64,000 nucleotides of DNA. Source: Alphaproteobacteria bacterium. Its GTDB lineage: Bacteria; Myxococcota_A; UBA796; CAJQPC01. Shown piece by piece: positions 19,226-27,814 of the stretch. The notes under the pieces were generated by a model. The model worked only from the letters and a program-made list of their open reading frames with translations. It was not told where the DNA came from and searched no databases. The stretch's first letter is position 1, and each line of letters opens with the position of its first letter. The stretch covers positions 426,001-490,000 of the forward strand of contig JACKEV010000006.1 of NCBI GenBank assembly GCA_020632795.1. The letters are read 5' to 3'. Both the position numbers and the translations under genes were made by a program.

Positions 19226-21988
19226 TCAACTCGCCACCTTGGTGAGCCGCACCTCCCGGATCGCGCGCAGCAGGTCCCGCACGCCGAACGGCTTCCGGAT
19301 GAACGGCGCGTCGGGGTCCAGCTTCCAGGCTTCGACCAGCGCGCTGCGGGTGTATCCGGACATGTAGATTGTGCGCAGTCCGGGAAACCGGGCCTTCAAC
19401 CCACGGGACAGCTCTACCCCGTTCTGACCGGGCAGGACCACGTCGGTGATCAGGAGGTCCGGGCGTCGGCTGGTCTTGTCGGTGGCCGCCATCAGGTCGC
19501 TGGGCGTCCCGAAGGCCCGGACCGCCATGCCGCTGGCGTCGAGGGCGTCACACAAGACCTCTCGGAGGTCGGTGTCATCCTCCACCAGCAGCACCAGCAG
19601 CGGCTCCTCGCCCGAGGCGCTGGCGTCGGGGACCGCCTTCAGACGGCTCGCCGGCAGCCGCACGGTGAACATCGAGCCTTCGCCGGGCGCGCTGTCCACC
19701 CGGATCTCCCCTCCGGACTGCTCGACGATGGCGAAGACGGTGGACAGCCCCAGCCCGCTGCCCCGCTCCGGCCCCTTGGTGGTGTAGAAGGGCTCGAAGA
19801 TGCGGGCCCGGACCTCCTCCGTCATCCCCACGCCGGAGTCCTGGACCCGCAGCTCCACGTGGTCAGGGGCGACGTACCGCGTCTCGACCACGATGCGCCC
19901 GCCGGTGGGCATGGCGTCGCGGGCGTTGATCAGCAGGTTCATCAGGACCTGGTTGAACTGTCCGGGATCGAACAGCACCGGCGGCAGGCCGACCCCCAGG
20001 GACGTCGAGACCTCGATCCCCGCGGGGATCACCCGCTCCAGCAGCGAGACGGTCTCCCGGACGTGCTCGTTCAGGTCGATGGGCTGGGGCGAGCCCTCCT
20101 TCTGGCGGGCGAAGGTGAGCAGGCGGTCGGCCAGCTCGGAGCCCCGGCGCACGGCGGTCAGCACTCGGGAGAGCTGGCGCATGGCGACGTCGTCCAGCGG
20201 CACGCGCATGCCGAGCAGCTCCACCGAGCCCTGGATGGAGGCCAGGATGCTGTTGAAGTCGTGGGCGACCCCCCCGGCCAGGGTGCCCAGGGTCTCCATG
20301 TGCTGGCGCTGGCGGAGCTTGCGGGACAGCTCCTGGTGCTCGGCCTCCTGGCGCTTGTAGGCGGTGATGTCCACGGTGACGCCCACGGCGCGCACCGGCC
20401 GGCCGTCCTCCCCGAAGGTCGTCCGCATCTTCACGTGCAGCCAGCGGGTGTCCTGACCAGGCTTGGTGTACCGGAACGTGAAGAAGACGAGCGGGTCGCC
20501 CTCGAAAGCGCGTTCGAGGGTGGCCCAGCACATGGCGAGGTCGTCGGCGTGGATGTACGGGGTGATGGCTGAGAGGGGGGCAGGGTTGATGTCGGGGTCG
20601 AGGCCATAGAGGCGGATGGCACCGGGGGTGAGGACGGCCTCGTTGGTCTCGGGGTTCATCGTCCAGGTGCCGAAGTCCACCATGTCCTCGGCCATCGCGA
20701 ACTGCTCGGCCTGGCTCCGGTGCCGCTCTGCGGCGCGGACCTCCTCGGTGATGTCCGCGACGTGGGTGACGATGTAGCGTGCCTTCTGGCCGAACTCCCG
20801 GATGAGGGAGGTGTGGACCCGCCCCCACCGGATCCCCACCCCGGGGATGATGTAGCGCTTCTCGGACTGGTAGCCGTCCAGCTTGCCGCCGAACTGCTTC
20901 GGCAACGTCTCCTTCTCGCGCTCCTGGTCCTCCGGGTGGATGATGTTGCGCAGGAACGCCTCGGCAGACGGCACCGCCAGCAGCTCCTCCCGCGTCGACC
21001 CGACGAACTCCGCGAAGCGATCGTTGACCTCTGCCCAGCGGCTCTCGACCACGTCAAAGAGGGAGATCCCGAGCGGGCCGTTGTCGAAGGCCATCCGGCG
21101 GAGCGCCTGCTCCCGCTCGTACTTCGCCTCCACCTCCTTGTACTCCGTGATGTCCATGATCTGGAGGAAGGCCATGTCCGGGGTGCCGTCGGGCGACCGG
21201 GTGAGGGACGCGCTCATCCGGCCGGTGCGGCGCTCGCCGTCGCGCAGGATGAAGCGCTTCTCGTAGTCGATCCTGCTGACTCGCCCGGACAGGAGCGCGT
21301 CGAAGCGCTCCACCTCGATGGCGATGTCGTCGGGGTGGGTGATGCTGTACGAGAACGCCACCGCGTCCTCGACGGCCATCAGCTCCGCCTCGCTCATCTT
21401 GAGGAACGCGCACAGGGCGGCGTTGACCCGGATGTAGCGGTTCGTGCTCGAGGATGCGATGGCCATGCCCACCGGGGCGTGCTGGAACGCGGCGGTGAGC
21501 TGGGACTGGGCAGCGCGGGCGGCCTCGGTGGCCTCTACCTCGCTGGTGATGTCCTGCCAGCAGCCCCACAGGCGCAGCAGGGCACCGTCGCGAATCTCGC
21601 CGTAGGCGTACACCCTGCGGTGGGTGACGCGCCCGTCCGCGGAGGTCATCGTGGCCTTGTGGTCGGTCATCTGCCAGTTGGAGGCGGCCATGTCGAGGAG
21701 CACAGTGCGCAGGCGCGGCAGCTCCCAGGGCAGGATTTCGGACAGGGTCTTCCCCTCCAGCTCCCCGGGGGGGGCCATGCCGGCGGCGGCGGCGTAGGCG
21801 TCGTTGCACTCGATGACCGGCGCCTCATGAAGCAGGCGCTCGGCGATGTCCGTCGGCGGGAGCGAGATCGGGATCGGCGTCGGGGCCTCATAGCAGACGA
21901 AGGCGTCTGCGGAGGTGAAGAAGCGCCTCAGGCGCTCCTGATCCAATTCAACACTCCACGGCGCGCGGAGGCCATCGTCGGTGTTCAT
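19226..21988 (-). CDS. Hybrid sensor histidine kinase with four PAS domains and a C-terminal receiver
   Basis: 920 residues, no membrane helices, so a cytoplasmic sensor. Four PAS/PAC units lie at about 50-160, 163-290, 295-420 and 427-548, several ending in the PAC-type D-I-T. The dimerisation domain carries phospho-acceptor His576 (GGVAHDFNSIL), followed by the ATPase domain with N-box NLLINARDAM, DSGVGM and GSGLGLSTV. A receiver domain with Asp in LLITDVVLPGQNG and Lys in IRKPFG closes the protein. The start at 21988 has GAGGAA upstream; the ATG at 22009 has no ribosome-binding site. It faces phnW-phnX across 139 bases, which may or may not mean it regulates them. Ligand and output are unknown. 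Confidence 0.9.
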   Translation of the reverse strand: MNTDDGLRAPWSVELDQERLRRFFTSADAFVCYEAPTPIPISLPPTDIAERLLHEAPVIECNDAYAAAAGMAPPGELEGKTLSEILPWELPRLRTVLLDMAASNWQMTDHKATMTSADGRVTHRRVYAYGEIRDGALLRLWGCWQDITSEVEATEAARAAQSQLTAAFQHAPVGMAIASSSTNRYIRVNAALCAFLKMSEAELMAVEDAVAFSYSITHPDDIAIEVERFDALLSGRVSRIDYEKRFILRDGERRTGRMSASLTRSPDGTPDMAFLQIMDITEYKEVEAKYEREQALRRMAFDNGPLGISLFDVVESRWAEVNDRFAEFVGSTREELLAVPSAEAFLRNIIHPEDQEREKETLPKQFGGKLDGYQSEKRYIIPGVGIRWGRVHTSLIREFGQKARYIVTHVADITEEVRAAERHRSQAEQFAMAEDMVDFGTWTMNPETNEAVLTPGAIRLYGLDPDINPAPLSAITPYIHADDLAMCWATLERAFEGDPLVFFTFRYTKPGQDTRWLHVKMRTTFGEDGRPVRAVGVTVDITAYKRQEAEHQELSRKLRQRQHMETLGTLAGGVAHDFNSILASIQGSVELLGMRVPLDDVAMRQLSRVLTAVRRGSELADRLLTFARQKEGSPQPIDLNEHVRETVSLLERVIPAGIEVSTSLGVGLPPVLFDPGQFNQVLMNLLINARDAMPTGGRIVVETRYVAPDHVELRVQDSGVGMTEEVRARIFEPFYTTKGPERGSGLGLSTVFAIVEQSGGEIRVDSAPGEGSMFTVRLPASRLKAVPDASASGEEPLLVLLVEDDTDLREVLCDALDASGMAVRAFGTPSDLMAATDKTSRRPDLLITDVVLPGQNGVELSRGLKARFPGLRTIYMSGYTRSALVEAWKLDPDAPFIRKPFGVRDLLRAIREVRLTKVAS

Positions 21989-22127
21989 CGATTTCCTCGC
22001 GGGTTGCATGATGAGAATACGTCACGCTGGCGCGGCTTGCGTACGACCTTGACATGACACGGGCTTACACTCCTCGCCTTGCACGAACCGTCCGGACGGG
22101 TCACGAGGATGAGCCTGGAGACCCTCG
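21989..22127. other. Divergent region between the hybrid kinase and phnW
   Basis: This gap must carry both promoters. On the plus strand a perfect TTGACA (22049-22054) is followed by TACACT (22066-22071), but only 11 bases separate them, so they are unlikely to work together. On the minus strand TATTCT (22014-22019) could be the -10 of the kinase gene. No clear regulator site was found. Confidence 0.35.
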
Positions 22128-23222
22128 ATGCCCGACGCCCCGCTGCTCCTGACCCCAGGCCCGCTGAGCACCCCGACCGCCGTTCGGGAGGCCATGGGCG
22201 TCGACTACGGGTCTCGGGACGGCCGCTTCGTGGCCCTGGTCGGGCGGGTCCGCCGTCAGCTCGTCGAGCTGGTCGCCGATCCGGCCGACTACGCCTGCGT
22301 GCTGATGCAAGGCAGCGGCACGTTCTCGGTCGAGGCGGCCATCGGCACCCTCGTGCCCCGCGACGGGCATGTGCTGGTGCTGATCAACGGCGCCTACGGT
22401 CGGCGGATGGAGGAGATCTGCCGCGTGCTGGGGCGCCGCCACCGCTCCCTGGTCTGCGCCGAGCATCGCCCCGTCTGCCTGCACAGCCTGGAGCGGGTGC
22501 TCACCCGCCACCGCGACATCACCCACGTCCTCGCGGTGCACTGCGAGACCACGACCGGCCTCTTGAACCCCATCGAAGCGATCGCCGAGATCGTGGCCCG
22601 GCAGGGGCGTCAGCTCATCATCGACGCGATGAGCGCCTTCGGAGCGCTGCCCCTGAACGCGGCCACGACGCCGTTCGAGGCGGTGGTGGCCTCCTCCAAC
22701 AAGTGCCTGGAGGGCGCGCCCGGGGTGGGCTTCGTCGTCGGGCGGCGGGACGCGCTGGAGGCCGCGCGGGGCAACGCCCACAGCCTCAGCCTGGACCTCT
22801 CCGATCAGCTCGCCCGCTTCGACCGCGACGGGCAGTGGCGGTTCACCCCGCCCACCCACGTCATGGCGGCCCTCGACGCCGCGCTCACGGTCCACCGGGA
22901 CGAGGGCGGCGTCGAGGGGCGGGGGGCGCGCTATCGGGCGAACTGCGCGCGCCTGGTCGAGGGCATGCGGGCGCGGGGCTTCAGGACCCTGCTGCCGGAC
23001 CCCCTCCAGGCGCCCATCATCGTGACCTTCCACCAGCCCGAGGACCCGTCGTTCTCGTTCGATGTGTTCTACGACGCGCTCTACGCGCGGGGCTTCGCCA
23101 TCTACCCCGGCAAGCTCACCGAGGTGGAGACCTTCCGCGTCGGCTGCATCGGGCAGGTCTACGAGGCCGATGTGGCGCGCTTCCTGGAGGCCGTCGACGC
23201 GGCGATGGCCGCGCTGTCCTGA
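22128..23222 (+). CDS. phnW: 2-aminoethylphosphonate--pyruvate transaminase
   Basis: 364 residues, the usual PhnW length. This fold-type I PLP enzyme moves the amino group of 2-aminoethylphosphonate to pyruvate, giving phosphonoacetaldehyde and alanine. Visible marks are LLTPGPLSTP at the N-terminus, QGSGTFSVEA (PLP phosphate binding), VHCETTTGLLNP, IIDAMSAFGALP with the Asp that pairs with the pyridine nitrogen, and the Schiff-base Lys192 in SSNKCLEGAPG. GGAG lies seven bases before the ATG. The next gene encodes the enzyme that uses its product, so the pair forms the complete phosphonatase route. Confidence 0.93.
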   Translation: MPDAPLLLTPGPLSTPTAVREAMGVDYGSRDGRFVALVGRVRRQLVELVADPADYACVLMQGSGTFSVEAAIGTLVPRDGHVLVLINGAYGRRMEEICRVLGRRHRSLVCAEHRPVCLHSLERVLTRHRDITHVLAVHCETTTGLLNPIEAIAEIVARQGRQLIIDAMSAFGALPLNAATTPFEAVVASSNKCLEGAPGVGFVVGRRDALEAARGNAHSLSLDLSDQLARFDRDGQWRFTPPTHVMAALDAALTVHRDEGGVEGRGARYRANCARLVEGMRARGFRTLLPDPLQAPIIVTFHQPEDPSFSFDVFYDALYARGFAIYPGKLTEVETFRVGCIGQVYEADVARFLEAVDAAMAALS

Positions 23223-23260
23223 ACACCGCGGGGCCGCCCGCCGAGACCCGGAGCTGATCG

Positions 23261-24088
23261 ATGTGGCGTAACCAGCGTGTGTTCGGTGGCCCGGTGCGGG
23301 CCGTCATCCTGGACTGGGCGGGCACGGCCGTGGACCACGGGAGCTGCGCCCCCGCCGGGGTGTTCGTGCGGGCCTTCGCCAACGCGGGGGTCACCGTGTC
23401 GATGGCGGCCGCCCGCCGGCCCATGGGCGTCGCCAAGCGGGAGCATGTGCGCCAGATGTGCGCCGACCCCGAGGTCGCCGCCGCCTGGCAGACCGCGCAC
23501 GGACGCCCCAGCACCGTCACCGACGAGGACGCCCTCTACGCGGACGCCGCTGCCCTCCAGATCGCTTGCCTGCCCGACTTCGCCGACCCCATCGCGGGGG
23601 TCCCCGAGGTGGTGGAGGCCCTGCGACGTCGCGGCGTGCGGGTGGCCGGCACCACCGGGTACACCCGCGAGATGCTGGACGTGTTGGCAGAGGCCGCCGC
23701 GGCGCGCGGCTACGCTCCCGAGATGCGGGTCGGGGCCAGCGAGGTGGTCGAGGGGCGGCCCGCGCCGTTCATGATCTTCGAGGCGATGTCCCGGCTGGGG
23801 GTGTGGCCGGTCCAGGCGGTGGTCAAGGCGGGGGACACCCCGGTGGACATCGAGGCGGGCCTCAACGCCGGGGTGTGGACCGTCGGCGTGGCCCTGACCG
23901 GCAACATGGTCGGGCTCAACGCGCCGGAGCTGGCCGCCCTGAGCGACGACCAGCGCGCGGACCGCCTGCGGGTCGCCCGCCAGCAGCTCCTCGACGCCGG
24001 CGCCCACTACGTCGTGGACGGGGTGCGCGACCTCCTACCCGTCATCGACGACATCGAGGCGCGGCTGGCCCGGGGCGAGCGCCCCTGA
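23261..24088 (+). CDS. phnX: Phosphonoacetaldehyde hydrolase (phosphonatase)
   Basis: 275 residues of the HAD superfamily. The nucleophile motif is ILDWAGTAVDHG (Asp18), and the cap domain carries the Schiff-base Lys59 in RRPMGVAKREH, the residue that separates phosphonatase from other HAD enzymes. Later motifs include AGTTGYTREM and VVKAGDTPVDIEAGLNAG. It splits phosphonoacetaldehyde into acetaldehyde and phosphate in the cytoplasm. It lies 38 bases after phnW with its own GGAG. No phosphonate transporter or phn regulator lies nearby, so uptake genes must be elsewhere. Confidence 0.93.
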   Translation: MWRNQRVFGGPVRAVILDWAGTAVDHGSCAPAGVFVRAFANAGVTVSMAAARRPMGVAKREHVRQMCADPEVAAAWQTAHGRPSTVTDEDALYADAAALQIACLPDFADPIAGVPEVVEALRRRGVRVAGTTGYTREMLDVLAEAAAARGYAPEMRVGASEVVEGRPAPFMIFEAMSRLGVWPVQAVVKAGDTPVDIEAGLNAGVWTVGVALTGNMVGLNAPELAALSDDQRADRLRVARQQLLDAGAHYVVDGVRDLLPVIDDIEARLARGERP

Positions 24089-24109
24089 TGGACGAGGCCG
24101 CGGGCCTGC

Positions 24110-25879
24110 TCAGAGGTAGTACAGCACCATGTAGGCGCCCAGCAGGACCGCCGCCCACATCGCGGTGGCGCCCGTAGGCCAGGTGCGGGCGAGCACGCTC
24201 TCGGGGCCGCCAGCCCGGTACAGGCGCGCGATGAAGCGGCCCAGCCGGGCCCGGGCGCGCTGGTCCATACGCTGGAGCACCGGTCCGCCGACCGCCACCA
24301 CCCGCTGGACCGCCGCCGGGAGGGCCTTGCGGTACATCCAGTCGGTGTCGAGGTGGATGGCCCGGACCTCGGGCGGGTAGGTGCCCATGCGCATCATCAC
24401 CGCGAAGGCCAGGCCCGCGAACAGCAGGAGCTGGAGCTGGGTGACGACGTGGTCGGCGGTGTAGGGCACGTAGGCCTGCTCCATCTCAAAGGGCAGCAGG
24501 CTGTAGAGCGGCGCGTACCAGACGCCCATCCCGATGCACAGCGTGGCGGTGATGCCCATCGCCAGCAGCATGTTCCAGGGCGCCTCCTGCGGCGGCGTCT
24601 CCAGCTCGTCCCAGGACGGCCCGTGGTGCTTTCGGGCGAAGAAGGAGAAGAAGGGGACCTTGATGCCCGAGTGGTCCACCACGCCCGCGCTGGCGAACAG
24701 CAGCACGACCCAGATGAGGGTGTAGTGGCCCTCGGCCACCGCCGAGAGGGTCAGGGACTTGCTGACGAAGCCCGAGAACAGCGGGAACGCCGAGATGGAG
24801 AGCGACCCGACCACGCAGAACAGCGCGGTCAGCGGCATGTACTTGTAGAGGTCGCCCAGCTCGGTGGCCTTGGTGGTGCCCACCCGGTAGAGCACCGCGC
24901 CCATCGCCATGAACAGCAGGCCCTTGTAGAGGATGTGAGCGAAGGCGTGGGCCGCGGCGCCGTTGAGCGCGAGCTGGGTGCCCACGCCGACGCCGACGAT
25001 CATGAAGCCGAGCTGGTTGTTGAGGCTGTAGGCCAGCACCCGGCGCAGGTCGTTCTCCATCACCGCGAAGAAGATGGGGAAGGCCGTCATCACCGCGCCG
25101 ATGGGGATGAGGAGCTCTGTCCCCGCGAAGCCCCGGGCGAAGGCGTAGATCGCCAGCTTGGTGGTGAACGCCGACAGGAACACGGTGCCGGTGGCGGTGC
25201 CCGCCGGGTAGCTGTCCTGGAGCCAGTTGTGCAGGAAGGGGAAGGCGGCCTTGATGGCGAAGGCCAGGAAGATCAGCTTCACCCCGGGGGTGTAGGCCCA
25301 GACGTCCAGCCCGGTGTCCCACTGGCCCACGCCCAGCAGGGCCTCCTTGGAGAACTCCAGGGTGAAGCCGTCGGCGACGTGCAGCAGCACGCCCGCGAGC
25401 AGGATCACGCCGCTGCCCACCTGGATGATCAGGTAGCGCAGGCCCACCCGGGTGCTGTGCTCGGTGCGGCTGGCCCAGATCAGGAAGACCGAGGAGATGG
25501 CGGTCAGCTCCCACTGGACGAACAGGCTCACCAGGTCGCCCGCGAAGGCCGCCGCGATGGCGCTGCCGGCGTAGATGAGCCCCGCGACGTGCTGCACGTC
25601 GTCGCGCACCTTGAGGGCGAACAGCACGCTGACGAAAGCCGCGATGTGGAACACCACGCCGAAGATGCGGCTGAGGCCGTCCACCCGGATGGGGGTGAGC
25701 TGGAGGTCGAAGAGGGTGGTGGTCCAGGTGTGGTCCAGGGGCAGGGACCACATGTGCAGGAAGCTCAAGATCGGGACCAGCAGCAGCCAGGGCTGCTTGA
25801 CCGGCCGGGGCAGCGCCGGCACCAGCAACGCGCCCAGCATCATCACCAGGCCGGGGGGCAGCGTGCTCAGGCTATCCAT
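24110..25879 (-). CDS. Mrp/complex-I-type antiporter subunit (D/L-like), last gene of the mrp operon
   Basis: 589 residues with about 14 membrane helices and the proton-conducting membrane transporter fold shared with NuoL/M/N and MrpA/D. Key charged residues are present: Glu in SLFVQWELTAISS, Lys in FAIKAAFPFLHNWL, and Lys in the discontinuous helix (AFTTKLAIYAFA). A soluble tail of about 90 residues with an amphipathic helix and a final membrane helix is reminiscent of the NuoL lateral extension. It overlaps the small membrane protein gene by 8 bases. It may stand in for the N-terminal MrpA part, which is otherwise missing, or be an added ion-pumping module. Confidence 0.85.
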   Translation of the reverse strand: MDSLSTLPPGLVMMLGALLVPALPRPVKQPWLLLVPILSFLHMWSLPLDHTWTTTLFDLQLTPIRVDGLSRIFGVVFHIAAFVSVLFALKVRDDVQHVAGLIYAGSAIAAAFAGDLVSLFVQWELTAISSVFLIWASRTEHSTRVGLRYLIIQVGSGVILLAGVLLHVADGFTLEFSKEALLGVGQWDTGLDVWAYTPGVKLIFLAFAIKAAFPFLHNWLQDSYPAGTATGTVFLSAFTTKLAIYAFARGFAGTELLIPIGAVMTAFPIFFAVMENDLRRVLAYSLNNQLGFMIVGVGVGTQLALNGAAAHAFAHILYKGLLFMAMGAVLYRVGTTKATELGDLYKYMPLTALFCVVGSLSISAFPLFSGFVSKSLTLSAVAEGHYTLIWVVLLFASAGVVDHSGIKVPFFSFFARKHHGPSWDELETPPQEAPWNMLLAMGITATLCIGMGVWYAPLYSLLPFEMEQAYVPYTADHVVTQLQLLLFAGLAFAVMMRMGTYPPEVRAIHLDTDWMYRKALPAAVQRVVAVGGPVLQRMDQRARARLGRFIARLYRAGGPESVLARTWPTGATAMWAAVLLGAYMVLYYL

Positions 25880-26141
25880 CGTAGTAGTCCTCGTCCCGCA
25901 TGAGGACCTTGCGCAGCTCCTTGGCGGTCAGGACCAGCCCGACGTAGGCCACGAAGCCGAAGAAGGCGTAGAACCCAGGCATCTCCAGGAAGTCCATCCC
26001 CTCGTGGCTGTGCTTGTGGTAGAGGTGGAAGATGTCCGCGGCCACCAGCAGGGCGCAGACCACGCACAGGCCCCGGAAGATCCACTCGACGTGCTTGGGA
26101 TCGTCCAGCCACCAGCGCTTTCCGTTGTCGTCGGGTTGCAT
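25872..26141 (-). CDS. Small membrane protein of the mrp operon
   Basis: 89 residues with two membrane helices (about 22-40 and 54-73) and charged ends (DDPKHVEWIFRG; KELRKVLMRDEDYYDG). It contains a His/Lys cluster between the helices (HLYHKHSHEG). A clear GGAGG sits four bases upstream of the ATG. It lies between two large antiporter subunits and overlaps the second by 8 bases, so it is probably an extra structural subunit joining them. I do not know a named family for it. Confidence 0.75.
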   Translation of the reverse strand: MQPDDNGKRWWLDDPKHVEWIFRGLCVVCALLVAADIFHLYHKHSHEGMDFLEMPGFYAFFGFVAYVGLVLTAKELRKVLMRDEDYYDG

Positions 26142-26152
26142 GGAGCCTCCGA

Positions 26153-27814
26153 TCAGCCGGCGGTCAGGGGGAGGAGCAGGGCGTAGATGCGGTCGGCGTA
26201 CACGAACAGGCCGACGCAGCCCAGGCCCGTGAGCACCAGGGGCACGACGCAGAGGAGGGGGGCCTCCTGGATCTCGGCGGGGGTCCAGCCGGGGGCGAAG
26301 CGCCCGAAGGGCAGCATGGCGCCCGCGTAGCGCTCCTGGGCCTCGGCGTGGCCCTCCTCGGGGTAGGCCCGCAGCACGGCGACCTCGACGGCGTCGTGGT
26401 GATGGCCGTGGTGGTCGTCGTGACCGTGGTGTTCGCCGTGACCGTGGTGTTCGCCGTGGTGCTCGTCAGCGGGCGGCGGCCGGAAGAAGGCCCGGGCCAC
26501 CACCGGCATCAGGTAGGCGATGCTCAACAGCGAGCTGATCATCAGCACCACCATCATCACGACCTGGTCGGAGCTGGCCGCGCCCAGGGCGAGGTACCAC
26601 TTGCTCCAGGCCCCGCCGGTGGGGGGCAGGCCGATGATGGCGACGCTGCCCAGCAGGAAGGCGAACATCGTGAACGGCATGCGCCGGCCGATGCCGTCCA
26701 TCGTGCTGATCTCGGTCTTGTGGGCCCCGACCATGATGGCGCCCGCGCAGAAGAACAGGGTGATCTTGCCCACCGCGTGCATGGCGATGTGCATGCCGCC
26801 GCCGATGATGCCCAGGGAGTGGGCCAGCGCGGCCCCCAGCACGATGTAGGAGAGCTGGCTGATGGTGGAGTAGGCCAGCCGCTCCTTGAGGTTGTCCTTG
26901 GTGATCGCGATGGTGGACGCGATGAGGATGGTGGCCGCAGCCACCCAGGTCAGCCACACGCTGGCGCCGGTCTCGGCCAGCAGCTCGACCCCGAAGACGT
27001 AGACGACGACCTTGGTGATGGTGAACACGCCGGCCTTCACCACCGCCACTGCGTGCAGCAGGGCGCTGACCGGGGTGGGCGCCACCATCGCGTTGGGCAG
27101 CCAGCGATGGAAGGGCATCAACGCGGCCTTGCCGGCGCCGAAGGCGAACAGGGCCAGCAGCAGGCCGAGCTGGAAGTGGCTGATGCGCCCGGACTCCACG
27201 ACCCCGCGCAGGATACCCCCGAGCTGGAACTCCACCGTTCCGGTGAGGTGGTAGACCACCAGGATGCCGGACAGCAGGAAGCAGATTGAAGTGGTAAGCA
27301 GAATACCCAGATAAACCCGACCGGCCTTCATCGCCTTCTCGGTGCCGTGGTGGGTCACCAGCGGGTAGGTCGAGAGGGTGAGGAACTCGTAGCCGACGAA
27401 CAGGGTGAACAGGTTCGAGGCGAAGGCCACGCTGAGTGCTCCGCCGATGGCCAGGGCGAAGCAGGCGAAGAAGCGGGTCTGGTTCTCCTCGTGGTGGCCG
27501 CGCATGTAGCCGACCGCGTAGGGGGTCACGACGATCCAGAGCCCCGACGCCACCAACGCGAACAGGATGCCCAGGGGCTCAACGTGGTAGGAGAGGCTCA
27601 GGCCCGGCATCACGCGCACGAGGGTGGCCTCGGCGAACTCCCCCGCCTGGGCCCCGGACACCGTGCGCACCACGAAGCCGAAGGTGACCACGGCGACCCC
27701 GAACAGGGTGCTGTCCCGAAGGTTCGGCCAGCGGCCGAGCAGCACCACGAGGAGCGCCCCGAGCACGGGCAGCCCCATCGAGATCATCAGGGTGCTGGAG
27801 GCGGTGAGGGTCAT
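26153..27814 (-). CDS. Mrp antiporter D-type subunit with a His-rich loop
   Basis: 553 residues of the proton-conducting membrane transporter family. Conserved charges are present: Glu in LFVGYEFLTLSTYPL, Lys in GAGKAALMPFHRWLP and Lys in HAVAVVKAGVFTITKV. Between two late helices there is a loop of about 28 residues that is almost only His, Gly, Glu and Asp, encoded near 26391-26470; ordinary MrpD proteins lack it. The loop is a plausible metal- or proton-buffering site. The start overlaps the stop of mrpD (ATGA). A short stretch of AT-rich codons lies near 27280-27325. Confidence 0.87.
   Translation of the reverse strand: MTLTASSTLMISMGLPVLGALLVVLLGRWPNLRDSTLFGVAVVTFGFVVRTVSGAQAGEFAEATLVRVMPGLSLSYHVEPLGILFALVASGLWIVVTPYAVGYMRGHHEENQTRFFACFALAIGGALSVAFASNLFTLFVGYEFLTLSTYPLVTHHGTEKAMKAGRVYLGILLTTSICFLLSGILVVYHLTGTVEFQLGGILRGVVESGRISHFQLGLLLALFAFGAGKAALMPFHRWLPNAMVAPTPVSALLHAVAVVKAGVFTITKVVVYVFGVELLAETGASVWLTWVAAATILIASTIAITKDNLKERLAYSTISQLSYIVLGAALAHSLGIIGGGMHIAMHAVGKITLFFCAGAIMVGAHKTEISTMDGIGRRMPFTMFAFLLGSVAIIGLPPTGGAWSKWYLALGAASSDQVVMMVVLMISSLLSIAYLMPVVARAFFRPPPADEHHGEHHGHGEHHGHDDHHGHHHDAVEVAVLRAYPEEGHAEAQERYAGAMLPFGRFAPGWTPAEIQEAPLLCVVPLVLTGLGCVGLFVYADRIYALLLPLTAG

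Noticed and set aside
21989..22009. Histidine kinase start at the ATG at 22009
   Set aside because: No ribosome-binding site there; the ATG at 21988 has GAGGAA at a proper distance.
22049..22071. TTGACA followed by TACACT before phnW as a standard promoter
   Set aside because: The spacer is only 11 bases; the two elements cannot be used together by a sigma-70-type polymerase.
24095..24107. AGGCC-GCG-GGCCT between phnX and the antiporter gene as a terminator
   Set aside because: Five-base stem and three-base loop without a T-run; too weak to call.
27270..27330. AT-rich codons inside the His-loop antiporter subunit as an insertion or frameshift
   Set aside because: The frame and the membrane helix continue without a break across the patch, so it is only a local change in codon use.
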